A DNA stretch of 64,000 nt from JALORV01 sp963791235 (GTDB lineage Bacteria > Pseudomonadota > Gammaproteobacteria > Burkholderiales > Burkholderiaceae_F), in NCBI GenBank assembly GCA_963791235.1, contig CAWBRW010000029.1, positions 558,001-622,000 on the forward strand. Direction: 5' to 3'. The notes below the pieces were generated by a model. That model was given only the letters and a program-made list of their open reading frames with translations, made no database searches and was not told the origin of the DNA. Below, in pieces: positions 23,937 to 33,230 of this stretch. The position numbers and the translations under genes are program-made. Numbering within the stretch: the stretch's first letter is position 1; every line of letters starts with the position of its first letter.

Positions 23937-24760
23937 AACTCAAGGGCAAGACCATCTTCATTTCCGGCGGATCGCGCGGCATCGGACTCGCGATCGTGAA
24001 GCGCGCTGCGGCCGACGGCGCCAACATCGCCATTGCCGCGAAGACGGTGGAGCCGAATCCGAAGCTACCGGGCACGATTCACAGCGCGGCAGCGGAGATC
24101 GAGGCGGCCGGCGGCAAGGCGCTGGCGATAAAGTGCGATATCCGCGAGGAAGAGCAGGTGGTCGCCGCGGCGAAGAAGGCCGCCGAGACCTTCGGCGGCA
24201 TCGACATCCTGGTCAACAACGCGAGCGCGATCAACCTGACGCCGACCGAAGCGACGCCGATGCGGCGTTTCGACCTGATGTTCGGCGTCAATGTGCGCGG
24301 CACCTTCCTGTGCACGCAAGCCTGCCTGCCGTATCTCAGGCAGTCGGGCGAAAGGAAGCGCAATCCGCACGTGCTGACGCTGTCGCCGCCGCTCAACATG
24401 GAGCCGCGCTGGTTCGCGCCGCACGTCGCCTACACGATGGCGAAGTACGGTATGAGCATGTGCGTGCTCGGACACGCCGAGGAGTTCCGGCCCTATGGCA
24501 TCGCGGTCAATGCGCTGTGGCCGCGGACGGTGATCCAGACCGCGGCGCTGCAGATGATCCCCGGCGTGCGGCCCGAACACTGCCGTACGCCCGAGATCAT
24601 GGCAGACGCGGCCTACGCCGTTATCACCTCCGAAGCCGGGACGACGACCGGCAACTTCTTCATCGACGACGAGGTGTTGAAGAAGGCAGGCGTGACGGAC
24701 CTGAGGAAGTACTCGGTGGTGCCAGGCAGCCGCCAACTGATGCCCGATCTGTTCCTCTGA
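23933..24760 (+). CDS. short-chain dehydrogenase, HSDL2-like
   Basis: 275 aa. NAD(P)-binding FISGGSRGIGLAIVKRAA, ILVNNASAIN and active-site YTMAK. LTLSPPLNMEPRWFAPHVAY is the hallmark of the HSDL2 branch of SDRs, which in animals is peroxisomal and linked to lipid metabolism. In this setting it probably oxidises or reduces a fatty-acid-derived alcohol or ketone. Last gene of the lipid operon, followed by a strong terminator. Confidence 0.85.
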   Translation: MKLKGKTIFISGGSRGIGLAIVKRAAADGANIAIAAKTVEPNPKLPGTIHSAAAEIEAAGGKALAIKCDIREEEQVVAAAKKAAETFGGIDILVNNASAINLTPTEATPMRRFDLMFGVNVRGTFLCTQACLPYLRQSGERKRNPHVLTLSPPLNMEPRWFAPHVAYTMAKYGMSMCVLGHAEEFRPYGIAVNALWPRTVIQTAALQMIPGVRPEHCRTPEIMADAAYAVITSEAGTTTGNFFIDDEVLKKAGVTDLRKYSVVPGSRQLMPDLFL

Positions 24761-24827
24761 GCGTCGGGCGGCTTGAAAAGCCCGGGCGGCGCCCGTCAAT
24801 TCTGCGAGCCAGCGGCCTGCGTGGCAT

Positions 24828-24853
24828 AAGGGCGTCCGAGGACGCCCTTTTTT
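24828..24853 (+). terminator. strong rho-independent terminator of the lipid operon
   Basis: AAGGGCGTC / GACGCCCTT, 9-bp perfect stem, 4-nt loop, then TTTTTT. It is 67 bp after the HSDL2-like stop and ends the operon before the amidase gene. Confidence 0.93.
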
Positions 24854-24915
24854 GTTGACTGCCCGCAGTCGTGCACGGCGTTGCCTGAGGTAGATTCGAC
24901 GCGTCGGGGGACCCC

Positions 24916-26238
24916 ATGAAGACTCCATTGAATCGACTGCCGGCCACACGGCTGGCGCGCATGATCGCGGCCCATGAAGTGAGCTGTGAGGCGATCACCC
25001 ACTCCTTCGTGGATGCGGTCCACGAACACGAAGGCGAGGTCAGGGCGTTCTCCTGGTTCGAGCCGGCGCGCGCGCTCGAGACCGCGCGCGAGCTGGATCG
25101 ACTTGACTGGCGCGGACCGTTGCACGGGCTGCCGATCGCGGTGAAGGACAACTTCGATACGGCCGACATTCCCAGCGAATACGGGTGCGCGATCTTCCTC
25201 GGGCATGTGCCACAGGCTGATGCCGCGAGCGTCGCGGCGCTCCGCAGCGCCGGTGCCTATGTGTTCGGCAAGACGGTGACGGCCGAACTCGCGAACTTCA
25301 CGCCGGGGCCGACCCGCAACCCGCGCGGACTTGAGCACACGCCGGGCGGGTCGTCGAGCGGCTCGGCCGCCGCAGTGGCCGCGCACATGGCGCCGTTTGC
25401 CATTGGCACCCAGACTGCCGGTTCGGTGATCCGGCCGGCCTCGTTCTGTGGCGTGGTCGGCTTCGTACCGACGCGTGGCCTGGTGCCGCGCTCGGGCGTC
25501 AAGGCGGTCTCGGACACGCTGGACGTCGTCGGCGCGTTCGCCCGCAGCGTCGAGGACGTGGCGTTGATCGCCTCGAGTCTGGCGTTGCAGCCGCAATGGC
25601 AGCATGCCGCGGCCAAGGCGCGCGCTCCCGCGATCGCGTGGACCGCCACGCCATGGGCGGCGCAACTGGCCCCATCGATGCTCGCCGCGCTGGAACGAGT
25701 GGCTCGCCTGCTCATGGCTCGCGGAGCGCGCGTGCGCGAGGTCTCATGGCCCTATGAACCCGCCGGCAACGATCCGGCGTTCGCGCGGCTGGCCGACGCC
25801 CAGAGGACGATCCAGCTGTTCGAAACCGCACGACAGCTCGGACCGGAGGCGCAGTACCGCCGCGAACTGCTCTCGAGCCGTCTCGCGGCGCTGATCGATG
25901 AAGGGCGCGGTGTTTCAGCGCCCGCCTATGTCGAGGCGCTCGAGCTGGGGCGCCGCTGCGCGGCAGCGCTGGACTCGCTCTACGGCGATGCTGACATCCT
26001 GCTGACGCCGAGCGCCCCCGGCGAGGCCCCACACGGGCTGGGCGCGACCGGAGATCCGCAGTTCAACCGGGCGTGGCATCTGTTGGGTGGTCCGCAGATC
26101 AACATTCCGGTTCCGCACGACATCGCCCACGGCGAGAGCGGACTCCCGCTCGGGCTGCAAGTGGTTGCGCGTCCTGGCGACGACGAGCGTGCGCTGGCTG
26201 CGGCGAGCTGGATCGAAGCCCAGCTGGCCACCTACTGA
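24916..26238 (+). CDS. amidase signature family hydrolase
   Basis: 440 aa. Ser-cisSer-Lys amidase signature: HGLPIAVKDNFDT (Lys near 77) and HTPGGSSSGSAAAVAAHMAPF, then GTQTAGSVIRPASFCGVVGF. Cytosolic hydrolase of amides; substrate not evident, and GatA function is unlikely without gatB/gatC next to it. Followed after 10 bp by a flavoprotein gene, so the two may act in sequence on one compound. Confidence 0.88.
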   Translation: MKTPLNRLPATRLARMIAAHEVSCEAITHSFVDAVHEHEGEVRAFSWFEPARALETARELDRLDWRGPLHGLPIAVKDNFDTADIPSEYGCAIFLGHVPQADAASVAALRSAGAYVFGKTVTAELANFTPGPTRNPRGLEHTPGGSSSGSAAAVAAHMAPFAIGTQTAGSVIRPASFCGVVGFVPTRGLVPRSGVKAVSDTLDVVGAFARSVEDVALIASSLALQPQWQHAAAKARAPAIAWTATPWAAQLAPSMLAALERVARLLMARGARVREVSWPYEPAGNDPAFARLADAQRTIQLFETARQLGPEAQYRRELLSSRLAALIDEGRGVSAPAYVEALELGRRCAAALDSLYGDADILLTPSAPGEAPHGLGATGDPQFNRAWHLLGGPQINIPVPHDIAHGESGLPLGLQVVARPGDDERALAAASWIEAQLATY

Positions 26239-26248
26239 ACTGCAGCAC

Positions 26249-27640
26249 ATGGCTGTCATCCGCGACAGGATTCCCCACTTCTCGACCTCCGTACCGGTGG
26301 TTGTCATCGGTGCCGGCGCCGCCGGCGCGCTGGCCGCGCTCGCCGCCCGCGACGTGGGTGGAAAGGTGCTCGTGCTCGATCGCGACACCTCGCCGACCGG
26401 TGCTACTGCCTATTCGTCCGGAATGATCCCGGCCGCCGGCACCCGCGCGCAGCAGTCGCGTGAGATCGATGACTCCCCCGAGCACTTCGCGCAGGACATC
26501 CAGGCGAAGTCCAACGGCCACTCCGCGAAGCATCTGGTGGAGGCGTATACGCGCAGTGCCGCAGAGACAATCGACTGGCTCGAAACGACGTGCGGCGTCA
26601 GCTTCGAACTGGTGGAGGGCACGCCGCCCGGACATTCGGTGGCGCGCATGCACGCACTCGCCGACCGCGGCGGGACCTCCCTGTTGTCGGCGCTGTACCG
26701 GACACTGGCCGCCCGCGGCGTGCGTATGCAACCGGGTGCCTGTGTCACCGATCTCTTTGTCGACGGCGAGCAGCGCGTGCGTGGCGTGCGCTACCGGCGC
26801 GGCGAACAGGAAATCGTCGATGTCGGCTGTTCGGTGCTCGTGCTTGCGACCAACGGCTTTGCCGGCAATGCCGATCTCGTCGCGAAATATCTGCCCGACG
26901 TGCGCGCGCTGCCGTTCGCCGGGCACGCCGGCAGCCAGGGCGACGCCCTCGGTTGGGCTGATGACATGGGCGCGGCCACCGAAGACATGGACGGGTTCCA
27001 GGCGCACAGCTCGGTCGTGATGCCCCAGCGGCTACAACTGCCCTGGGCGCTGATGACCGAAGGAGCGATCCAGGTGAACCGTCTCGGTGAGCGCTTCGGC
27101 AACGAACACGAAGGCTATTCGGAGAGCGCGCTCTTCGTGCTGGCGCAACCGGAAGGCATCGCGTTCAACATCTATGACGAGCGGATTCACGAGGTGGGAC
27201 TGGCCATGCCGAATTACCCGGAGGCCGTCACCAGGGGATTGATCAAGCGCGGCGCCACGCTGCGCGACCTGGCTGAATCGCTCGGAATCGACCGCAGCGG
27301 ACTGGAGCAGACGGTGGCGCTCGTCAATGCGCTCGCGTTCGAAGATGACATGGATGATTTCGGTCGCCCGTTCCGCGCATCGCAGATGCTGCTCGGACCG
27401 TATTACGGCGTGCAGGTCACGAGTGCACTGCTTGGTACCGAAGGCGGGCTCGCCATCGACGCGGGCGGTCGGGTGCTGCGGCCCGACGGCACAGCGCTGC
27501 CGAACCTCGTGGCGGCCGGCGGTGCGGCGCGCGGATTGTCCGGCGACGCCGGGGGCGGGTACCTCGAAGGCAATGGCCTGCTGGCGGCAGTGGTCGGCGG
27601 CTACCTTGCCGGACGGACCGCGGCAGAACTGGCGTACTGA
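26249..27640 (+). CDS. FAD-dependent oxidoreductase (fumarate reductase/ketosteroid dehydrogenase type)
   Basis: 463 aa. N-terminal Rossmann site VVVIGAGAAGALAALAARD with the acidic end VLVLDRD, then TGATAYSSGMIPAAG and the C-terminal GGGYLEGNGLLAAVVGGYLAG FAD site, as in the FAD_binding_2 family (fumarate reductase, 3-ketosteroid delta1-dehydrogenase, FAD tricarballylate-type enzymes). No heme motif or signal peptide. Substrate unknown. Start ATG 26249, 10 bp after the amidase stop. Confidence 0.83.
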   Translation: MAVIRDRIPHFSTSVPVVVIGAGAAGALAALAARDVGGKVLVLDRDTSPTGATAYSSGMIPAAGTRAQQSREIDDSPEHFAQDIQAKSNGHSAKHLVEAYTRSAAETIDWLETTCGVSFELVEGTPPGHSVARMHALADRGGTSLLSALYRTLAARGVRMQPGACVTDLFVDGEQRVRGVRYRRGEQEIVDVGCSVLVLATNGFAGNADLVAKYLPDVRALPFAGHAGSQGDALGWADDMGAATEDMDGFQAHSSVVMPQRLQLPWALMTEGAIQVNRLGERFGNEHEGYSESALFVLAQPEGIAFNIYDERIHEVGLAMPNYPEAVTRGLIKRGATLRDLAESLGIDRSGLEQTVALVNALAFEDDMDDFGRPFRASQMLLGPYYGVQVTSALLGTEGGLAIDAGGRVLRPDGTALPNLVAAGGAARGLSGDAGGGYLEGNGLLAAVVGGYLAGRTAAELAY

Positions 27641-27671
27641 GAATCCGCCGGGCGGCGCCCCGGCCAGCTGT

Positions 27672-28064
27672 TTACAGCGTCGGCAATGGCCGCGGCTGGC
27701 GACGTTCGTCGGTGGCGACGTACACCAGCGTCGCTTCGGTCACCTTGACCACTTCCTTTTGCAGGCGATTGCGCTCGGCGTAGACCTCCACGTCCACAGT
27801 GATTGAGGTGCGGCCGGTCTTCAAGACGTTGGCATAGAAGCTGACGAGGTCGCCGACGAAAACCGGATGCTTGAACAGGAACGACGTCACCGCGACGGTC
27901 GCCACGCGACCGGAGGCGCGTCGTGCTGCCGGAATCGCGCCGGCAATGTCGACATGCGCCATGATCCAGCCGCCGAAGACATCCCCATGGATGTTCGCGT
28001 CCGATGGCATCGGCATCATGCGCAGCACCGGCACCTGGTCGTCTGGCAGTTGCTCGGGGTTCAT
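27672..28064 (-). CDS. acyl-CoA thioesterase, YciA-like
   Basis: 130 aa hotdog protein. RMMPMPSDANIHGDVFGGWIMAHVDIAGAIPA is the YciA/BACH pattern (N.xGxxFGGWI...D). Hydrolyses acyl-CoAs of various lengths. Its ATG overlaps the SDR stop by 4 nt (ATGA), showing translational coupling to the upstream SDR gene. Convergent with the flavoprotein gene, 31 bp apart. Confidence 0.88.
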   Translation of the reverse strand: MNPEQLPDDQVPVLRMMPMPSDANIHGDVFGGWIMAHVDIAGAIPAARRASGRVATVAVTSFLFKHPVFVGDLVSFYANVLKTGRTSITVDVEVYAERNRLQKEVVKVTEATLVYVATDERRQPRPLPTL

Positions 28065-28876
28065 CGCTGTGGTTCTCCGGCGTTGGAATTGAGGGCTGCC
28101 CGCGCCATGCGGTCGACGGTGGCCGGACTGATGAGCTTCAGCCACAGCCCGACCCGCTCGCGCAGGGACATCACGACTTCGCGCCGCCGACGGCGGATGC
28201 CGTCGATGATCAGGCGCGCGCACTGATCCACCGGCATGGCATTGTCTTCGGACAACCCGGAAACGCCTGCGGGCTCACCGCGCCCGTTCCAGCCACGGCG
28301 ACGTACCTCCGTGGCGACGATACCCGGATAGGCAACCATCACGCCGACGCCGTGATCCGCGGCTTCGATGCGCAGTGCATCGAGGAAGCCGGCCTGCGCG
28401 AACTTGCTGGCGCAATAAGTCGTTCGCTCCGGCACTCCGGTGCGGCCGGCCATCGATGCGACGCCGACGATCAGGCCATGCGATTGCTTCAGGTGCGGGT
28501 AGGCATGGCGCACGCACCAGATCGTTCCCATCGTGTTGATGCGGAACAGGCGCTCGAAGGTCGAGAAGTCCTCGATCGCATCGAAGCGCGCGTGCATTGA
28601 CACCCCAGCATTGGCCACCAGCACGTCGATTCCACCGAAGGTCTCGACCGCGCGTCCGATCAGGTTCCGACAGGCGTCTTCCGAGGTCACATCGGTGGGT
28701 ACGCCGATCGCCTCGGCACCGAGCGCGCGGCACTGGTCCCGGACTTTGTCCAATGCGTCGACCCGGCGCGCTGCCAGCACCAGCCGCGGCCGCTCGCGCG
28801 CCAGCTGCCGCGCGAGTTCTGCCCCGATGCCGTCGCTGGCGCCCGTGATCACAATCACCTTGGTTTTGAAGGGCAT
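28061..28876 (-). CDS. short-chain dehydrogenase/reductase
   Basis: 271 aa. VIVITGASDGIGAELARQLA (cofactor), VLVANAGVSMHARF, and active-site YCASK at about residue 158. The C-terminal helix region RRRREVVMSLRERVGLWLKL resembles membrane-associated SDRs (DHRS7-like) that act on lipids. Start ATG 28876; longer frame upstream is Arg-rich and rejected. Coupled to the YciA-like thioesterase downstream. Confidence 0.84.
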   Translation of the reverse strand: MPFKTKVIVITGASDGIGAELARQLARERPRLVLAARRVDALDKVRDQCRALGAEAIGVPTDVTSEDACRNLIGRAVETFGGIDVLVANAGVSMHARFDAIEDFSTFERLFRINTMGTIWCVRHAYPHLKQSHGLIVGVASMAGRTGVPERTTYCASKFAQAGFLDALRIEAADHGVGVMVAYPGIVATEVRRRGWNGRGEPAGVSGLSEDNAMPVDQCARLIIDGIRRRRREVVMSLRERVGLWLKLISPATVDRMARAALNSNAGEPQR

Positions 28877-29002
28877 TTCAATGCGCGTGGATAATTGCGC
28901 GATGCTGTTCCTGAAGCTTGGCAAGTGTACGCACGACTCGGATCGTGACCTGCGAACGCGATCTCGTGCGCGACGGCTGGAGCGACGGCGTGCCGTCAAT
29001 CA

Positions 29003-29073
29003 CCCTCCCGCCTGGCGGGAGGGCAGGGTGGGTGCCGTGCCGTTGTGTTTCGGCGGAGCGCGCGGCCGCTCCG
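29003..29073. other. two hairpins in the divergent interval before the ABC exporter
   Basis: CCCTCCCGC-CTG-GCGGGAGGG (29003-29023, 9 bp perfect) and CGGAGCG-CGCGGC-CGCTCCG (29054-29073, 7 bp perfect). They lie in the 282-bp gap between the SDR start (28876) and exporter start (29159). In the exporter mRNA they would form 5' leader stems; no recognised riboswitch pattern is seen. Nothing else identified in the gap. Confidence 0.5.
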
Positions 29074-29158
29074 AAGCGCAGCCGACAAATTGGTCGTTTC
29101 CGGCCCGAGCGCACGTGCGACGCGCGCAACGCGTCGCGTACGCAAGGACCGACTGACG

Positions 29159-30997
29159 ATGCGCTGGTCCCCTCCCAAGGAAGCCCTGCCGTCATCCCGC
29201 GCCGAGCGCGATGACTGGCAGACCTTGCGCATGCTGTTGCCCTATCTGTGGGCCTACAAGGGGCGCGTGCTGTTTGCGCTCGGCTGCCTGGTGGCGGCCA
29301 AGCTGGCGACCGTCAGTGTCCCGATCCTCCTGAAGGGCATCGTCGACACGCTAGCGCCGGCGGCGAAGTTGGCGACCGATCTGCTGGTGGTGCCGATCGC
29401 GCTGGTCGTGGCCTATGGCCTGCTCCGGCTGTCGACGTCGCTCTTCACCGAGCTGCGCGAGTTCTTCTTCGTCAACGTCACGCAGGCGGCGATGCGGACG
29501 CTGGCGCTGAAGACCTTCCGCCACCTGCATTCCCTGTCGCTGCGTTATCACCTCGAGCGGCGCACCGGTGCGGTGACGCGCGAGATCGACCAGGGCATCC
29601 GCGGCATCTCGTCGCTGATCAGCTTCACGCTGTACTCGATCCTGCCGACGCTGATCGAGATCACGCTGGTCGTGGCGTACCTGGTGTGGAACTACGAGGT
29701 CTGGTTTGCAGTGATCGTCGGCGTGAGCCTCGTCGTCTACATCGTGTTTACGGTCAACGTGACCAACTGGCGCACCGTCGTGCGGCGGCGCTGGAACGAA
29801 CTCGAGACCAAGGCGCAGTCGCGCGCGGTCGATTCGCTGCTCAATTTCGAGACGGTCAAGTATTTCGGCAACGAGGACTACGAGGCGCGTCGCTACGACG
29901 AGACCCTGGCGGCCAGCCAGCGCACTGCGGTCATGTCGCAGCAGTCGCTCAACGTGCTCAATGCCGGCCAGCAGCTGATCATCGCGGTCGCGCTGACGCT
30001 GATCCTCTGGCGTGCCGCGGTGGGTGTCGCCGAAGGCCGGATGACGATCGGCGACCTGGTGCTGGTGAATGCCTTCATGATCCAGCTCTACATCCCGCTC
30101 AATTTCCTCGGCGTGATCTACCGCGAGATCAAGCAGAGCCTGACGGACATGGACCGGATGTTCCTGCTGCTCGACCAGAACCGTGAAGTCGCCGATGCGC
30201 CGGACGCACGTCCGCTGCACGTCCGCGGCGCCGAAGTGCGCTTCGCGCATGTGGATTTCGCCTACGATCCGCGCCGGCAGGTGCTGCACGATGTGGACTT
30301 CACGATTGCCGCTGGCACGACAACGGCAGTCGTCGGCGCGACCGGGTCCGGCAAGTCCACACTGGCGCGGCTGTTGTTCCGCTTTTACGACGTGGGCGCT
30401 GGCGCAGTCCTGATCGATGGACTGGATGTGCGCACAGTGACGCAGGAAAGCCTGCGGGCGGCGATCGGCATCGTGCCGCAGGACACAGTGCTGTTCAACG
30501 ACACGATCGAGTACAACATTGCGTACGGCCAGCCCGGTGCCCCTCGCGAGCAGGTGATCACGGCGGCACGCGCGGCGCACATTCATGACTTCATCGAAAC
30601 GTTGCCGGATGGCTACGGCACTCTGGTCGGCGAACGCGGGCTGAAGCTTTCGGGCGGCGAGAAGCAGCGCGTCGCGATCGCGCGCACGCTGCTGAAGGAT
30701 CCGGCCATCCTGGTCTTCGACGAGGCCACCTCGGCGCTTGATTCGCGAACCGAGCGCGTGATCCAGCAGGAACTGGAAGGCATCTCGCGCAGCCGCACGA
30801 CGCTGGTGATCGCCCATCGCCTTTCTACGGTGGTGCACGCCGACCAGATCCTGGTGATGGATCACGGCCGCATCGTCGAGCGCGGCACGCATGGTGAGTT
30901 GCTGCAGCGGCGTGGGGCCTATGCAGCGATGTGGGAGATCCAGAGCCGGGAGCGTGAAAAGTCCGAGGTGACGCCCGACGAGATCCGCGCGGCCTGA
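29159..30997 (+). CDS. ABC exporter, Atm1/heavy-metal type (fused permease-ATPase)
   Basis: 612 aa half-transporter. Six membrane helices in residues 20-300, with NFETVKYFGNEDYEARRYD (the hallmark coupling/ligand region of Atm1-type exporters). ATPase part: Walker A GATGSGKST near 392, signature LSGGEKQRVAIAR near 497, Walker B ILVFDEATSALDS near 516, H-loop IAHRLST. Bacterial Atm1 homologues export glutathione conjugates of metals and related thiols. AAGGA precedes ATG 29159. Divergent from the SDR-yciA pair. Confidence 0.9.
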   Translation: MRWSPPKEALPSSRAERDDWQTLRMLLPYLWAYKGRVLFALGCLVAAKLATVSVPILLKGIVDTLAPAAKLATDLLVVPIALVVAYGLLRLSTSLFTELREFFFVNVTQAAMRTLALKTFRHLHSLSLRYHLERRTGAVTREIDQGIRGISSLISFTLYSILPTLIEITLVVAYLVWNYEVWFAVIVGVSLVVYIVFTVNVTNWRTVVRRRWNELETKAQSRAVDSLLNFETVKYFGNEDYEARRYDETLAASQRTAVMSQQSLNVLNAGQQLIIAVALTLILWRAAVGVAEGRMTIGDLVLVNAFMIQLYIPLNFLGVIYREIKQSLTDMDRMFLLLDQNREVADAPDARPLHVRGAEVRFAHVDFAYDPRRQVLHDVDFTIAAGTTTAVVGATGSGKSTLARLLFRFYDVGAGAVLIDGLDVRTVTQESLRAAIGIVPQDTVLFNDTIEYNIAYGQPGAPREQVITAARAAHIHDFIETLPDGYGTLVGERGLKLSGGEKQRVAIARTLLKDPAILVFDEATSALDSRTERVIQQELEGISRSRTTLVIAHRLSTVVHADQILVMDHGRIVERGTHGELLQRRGAYAAMWEIQSREREKSEVTPDEIRAA

Positions 30998-31051
30998 GCA
31001 CGGGCCGCGGCGACCGGGACTACACTCGCCGCACGCATCTGGAGATGAGCG

Positions 31052-31990
31052 ATGGACACGCGATGGGCGCACGCCGTGGGCGCCGCGATCACCTGCGCTG
31101 CCATCGCGCTGGCGTCCGGCCCGGTGTGCGCGCAGACCTCGGCGCCGGTCAAACCACCGCCGACGATGCAGAAGATCCGGGATTCCGGGGTCGTCACGCT
31201 CGCGCACCGGGAATCCTCGATCCCGTTTTCCTATCTCGATGCAAACAAGCGCCCGGTGGGATACGCACTGGACCTCTGTCAGCGCGTTGTCGAGGCCCTT
31301 AGGCGGGACCTCAAGGTGCCAAACCTGCGGGTCGAGTACCTCGCGGTCACGCCGGCCCAGCGCATCCCATCGATCGCCGAAGGCAAGGCGGACCTGGAGT
31401 GCGGCAACACGACAAACACGGCGGCACGACGCAAGCAGGCGGCGTTCACCGTCACGCATTACTTCGCCGGCGGCCGGCTGCTGGTACGCGCTGATTCAGG
31501 CATCCAGCGCCTCGCCGAGATGCGGGGCAAGACGATCGTCGTCAACGCCGGGTCAACGCACGCGGCGTTCCTGGCCCGTGCGCAGGAAAAGGGGCTCTTC
31601 GGCGGGCGGGTCGTCGAAGCCAGGGATGCCGACGCCGCATTTGCCGCACTGGAGGCGAAGCGGGCCGATGCCTACCTGCACGACGACATCGTGCTGTTTG
31701 CACTTCGCGCCAGCAGTAAGGACCCGAACCAGTGGAACGTCGTCGGCGAGTTCACCACGGTCGAACCGTTGGCGATCATGCTTCGCCAGAACGACCCGGA
31801 GTTCAAAAATTACGTCGACCTGGTGCTGTCGCGGGCGATGATCGACGGCGAAGTCGCCGTGCTTTATCGCAAGTGGTTCCAGAGCCCGATTCCACCGAAG
31901 GGCGTGAATCTCGGGATCCCCGTGAACCCGCTGTTGCGCGAGCAGTTCACCTTCCCGACCGACAAGGTGGGCGACGAGATTGGTGGCTAA
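31052..31990 (+). CDS. amino-acid ABC transporter substrate-binding protein (glutamate/aspartate type)
   Basis: 312 aa, signal peptide residues 1-28 (ALASGPVCAQ). Family 3 solute-binding pattern: TMQKIRDSGVVTLAHRESSIPFSYLD, then PVGYALDLCQRVVEAL, IPSIAEGKADLECGNTTNT and a DDIVLFAL segment. Resembles GltI-type glutamate/aspartate binding proteins. GGAG precedes the ATG. No GltJKL genes adjoin; it may use the downstream AapQMP channel or be an orphan receptor. 54 bp after the ABC exporter. Confidence 0.85.
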   Translation: MDTRWAHAVGAAITCAAIALASGPVCAQTSAPVKPPPTMQKIRDSGVVTLAHRESSIPFSYLDANKRPVGYALDLCQRVVEALRRDLKVPNLRVEYLAVTPAQRIPSIAEGKADLECGNTTNTAARRKQAAFTVTHYFAGGRLLVRADSGIQRLAEMRGKTIVVNAGSTHAAFLARAQEKGLFGGRVVEARDADAAFAALEAKRADAYLHDDIVLFALRASSKDPNQWNVVGEFTTVEPLAIMLRQNDPEFKNYVDLVLSRAMIDGEVAVLYRKWFQSPIPPKGVNLGIPVNPLLREQFTFPTDKVGDEIGG

Positions 31991-32053
31991 GCCATCTACC
32001 GCGTCCCTGGTCCGGCCGGGGCAGGGGCGCCGGACCCCCGTGGCAACCCTGAA

Positions 32054-32070
32054 TTGGCACGAAAGGTGCG
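32054..32070 (+). promoter_or_regulatory. sigma-54 (RpoN) promoter candidate for aapJ
   Basis: TTGGCACGAAAGGTGCG: GG at 32056-32057 and GC at 32068-32069, the exact 12-bp spacing of -24/-12 elements (consensus TGGCACG-N4-TTGC, one mismatch). Transcription would begin near 32081, about 97 bp before aapJ. Nitrogen control by NtrC/RpoN fits an amino-acid uptake operon. Confidence 0.65.
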
Positions 32071-32177
32071 TACTTGGGCTGGGTACGCTAGATTTCTCGT
32101 TCGGGCGTAACTAGACGCACGAAAACAGTGCAACACGCACACACCCGCGCGGCGGGTATTCGAAAAAGGAGCGAAGG

Positions 32178-33212
32178 ATGATTAAGAGTGCAGGCAGGAT
32201 CCTGGCCGGGGGACTGGTCGCCGCGGCGGCGCTGGCGACGGCCCCCGCGCACGCAGGGAAGACGCTTGATGCGATCAAGGCGCGCGGTAGCGTCGTCTGT
32301 GGTGTCAACACCGGCCTGGCCGGTTTCTCCGCGGCAGACAGCCAGGGCAACTGGACCGGTCTCGACGTCGACATCTGCAAGGCCGTGGCCGCGGCCGTCC
32401 TGGGCGACGGCAACAAGGTGAAATGGGTACCGCTGACGGCGCAGGCCCGCTTCACTGCGCTGCAGTCGGGCGAGATCGACATCCTGTCGCGCAACACCAC
32501 CTGGACGCTCACGCGTGACGCCTCACTGGGCCTGTTCTTCACCGGCACCACCTATTACGACGGCCAGGGCTTCATGGTCCCAACCAAGGGCAAGATCAAG
32601 AGCGCCAAGGACCTCAAGGGTGCCACCGTGTGCGTGCAGTCCGGCACGACGACCGAGAAGAACCTGACGGACTTCGCGCGCGCCAACAACCTGGCCATGA
32701 AGCCGGTCGTGTTCGAGAAGGTCGAAGCCGCCACCGGAGCGTATTTCGCCGGCCGCTGCCAGGCCTACACGACAGATGCCTCCGGCCTTGCCTCGGTGCG
32801 CAACAAGGAAGCGCAGAATCCGGATGATCACATCATCCTTCCGACACTCATTTCGAAGGAACCGTTAGGCCCCGCAGTGCGTCGTGGCGACGACGAGTGG
32901 TACACGATCGTCAAGTGGGTGGTGTTCGGCCTGATCGAGGCCGAGGAGTACGACATCACGAAGGCCAACGTCGACAAGATGCTGGCGGAAAGCCAGGACC
33001 CGGTCATCATGCGGATACTCGGCAAGAGCGAGGACACCGGCAAACTGATGGGGCTCGACAAGAACTGGATGGTCAATGCGCTGAAGGCTACGGGTAACTA
33101 CGGCGAGATCTTCGAGCGCAACGTCGGCCCGAAATCGGCGCTGAAGCTGCCGCGAGGCCTCAACAACCAGTGGAACAAGGGCGGGTTGATGTACGCCCCG
33201 CCGGTGCGCTGA
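32178..33212 (+). CDS. aapJ: general L-amino acid-binding periplasmic protein
   Basis: 344 aa, signal peptide residues 1-26 (ALATAPAHA). The AapJ/BztA pattern is clear: TLDAIKARGSVVCGVNTGLAGFS, TGLDVDICKAVAAAVLGD, GEIDILSRNTTWTLTRD, YYDGQGFMV, VQSGTTTEKNL, and IISKEPLGPAVRRGDDEW-like end. Binds a broad range of L-amino acids for AapQMP. AAAGGAG precedes the ATG. Preceded by a sigma-54-like promoter and separated from aapQ by two stable stems. Confidence 0.93.
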   Translation: MIKSAGRILAGGLVAAAALATAPAHAGKTLDAIKARGSVVCGVNTGLAGFSAADSQGNWTGLDVDICKAVAAAVLGDGNKVKWVPLTAQARFTALQSGEIDILSRNTTWTLTRDASLGLFFTGTTYYDGQGFMVPTKGKIKSAKDLKGATVCVQSGTTTEKNLTDFARANNLAMKPVVFEKVEAATGAYFAGRCQAYTTDASGLASVRNKEAQNPDDHIILPTLISKEPLGPAVRRGDDEWYTIVKWVVFGLIEAEEYDITKANVDKMLAESQDPVIMRILGKSEDTGKLMGLDKNWMVNALKATGNYGEIFERNVGPKSALKLPRGLNNQWNKGGLMYAPPVR

Positions 33213-33230
33213 GGTATCAAGCCTGAGTCG

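Noticed and set aside
24916..26238. Calling the amidase GatA
   Set aside because: No gatC or gatB next to it, and the C-terminal part does not look like GatA.
29351..31459. 702-codon open frame opposite the ABC exporter
   Set aside because: Asp/Arg/His-rich, spans two unrelated genes, no ribosome site or motif.
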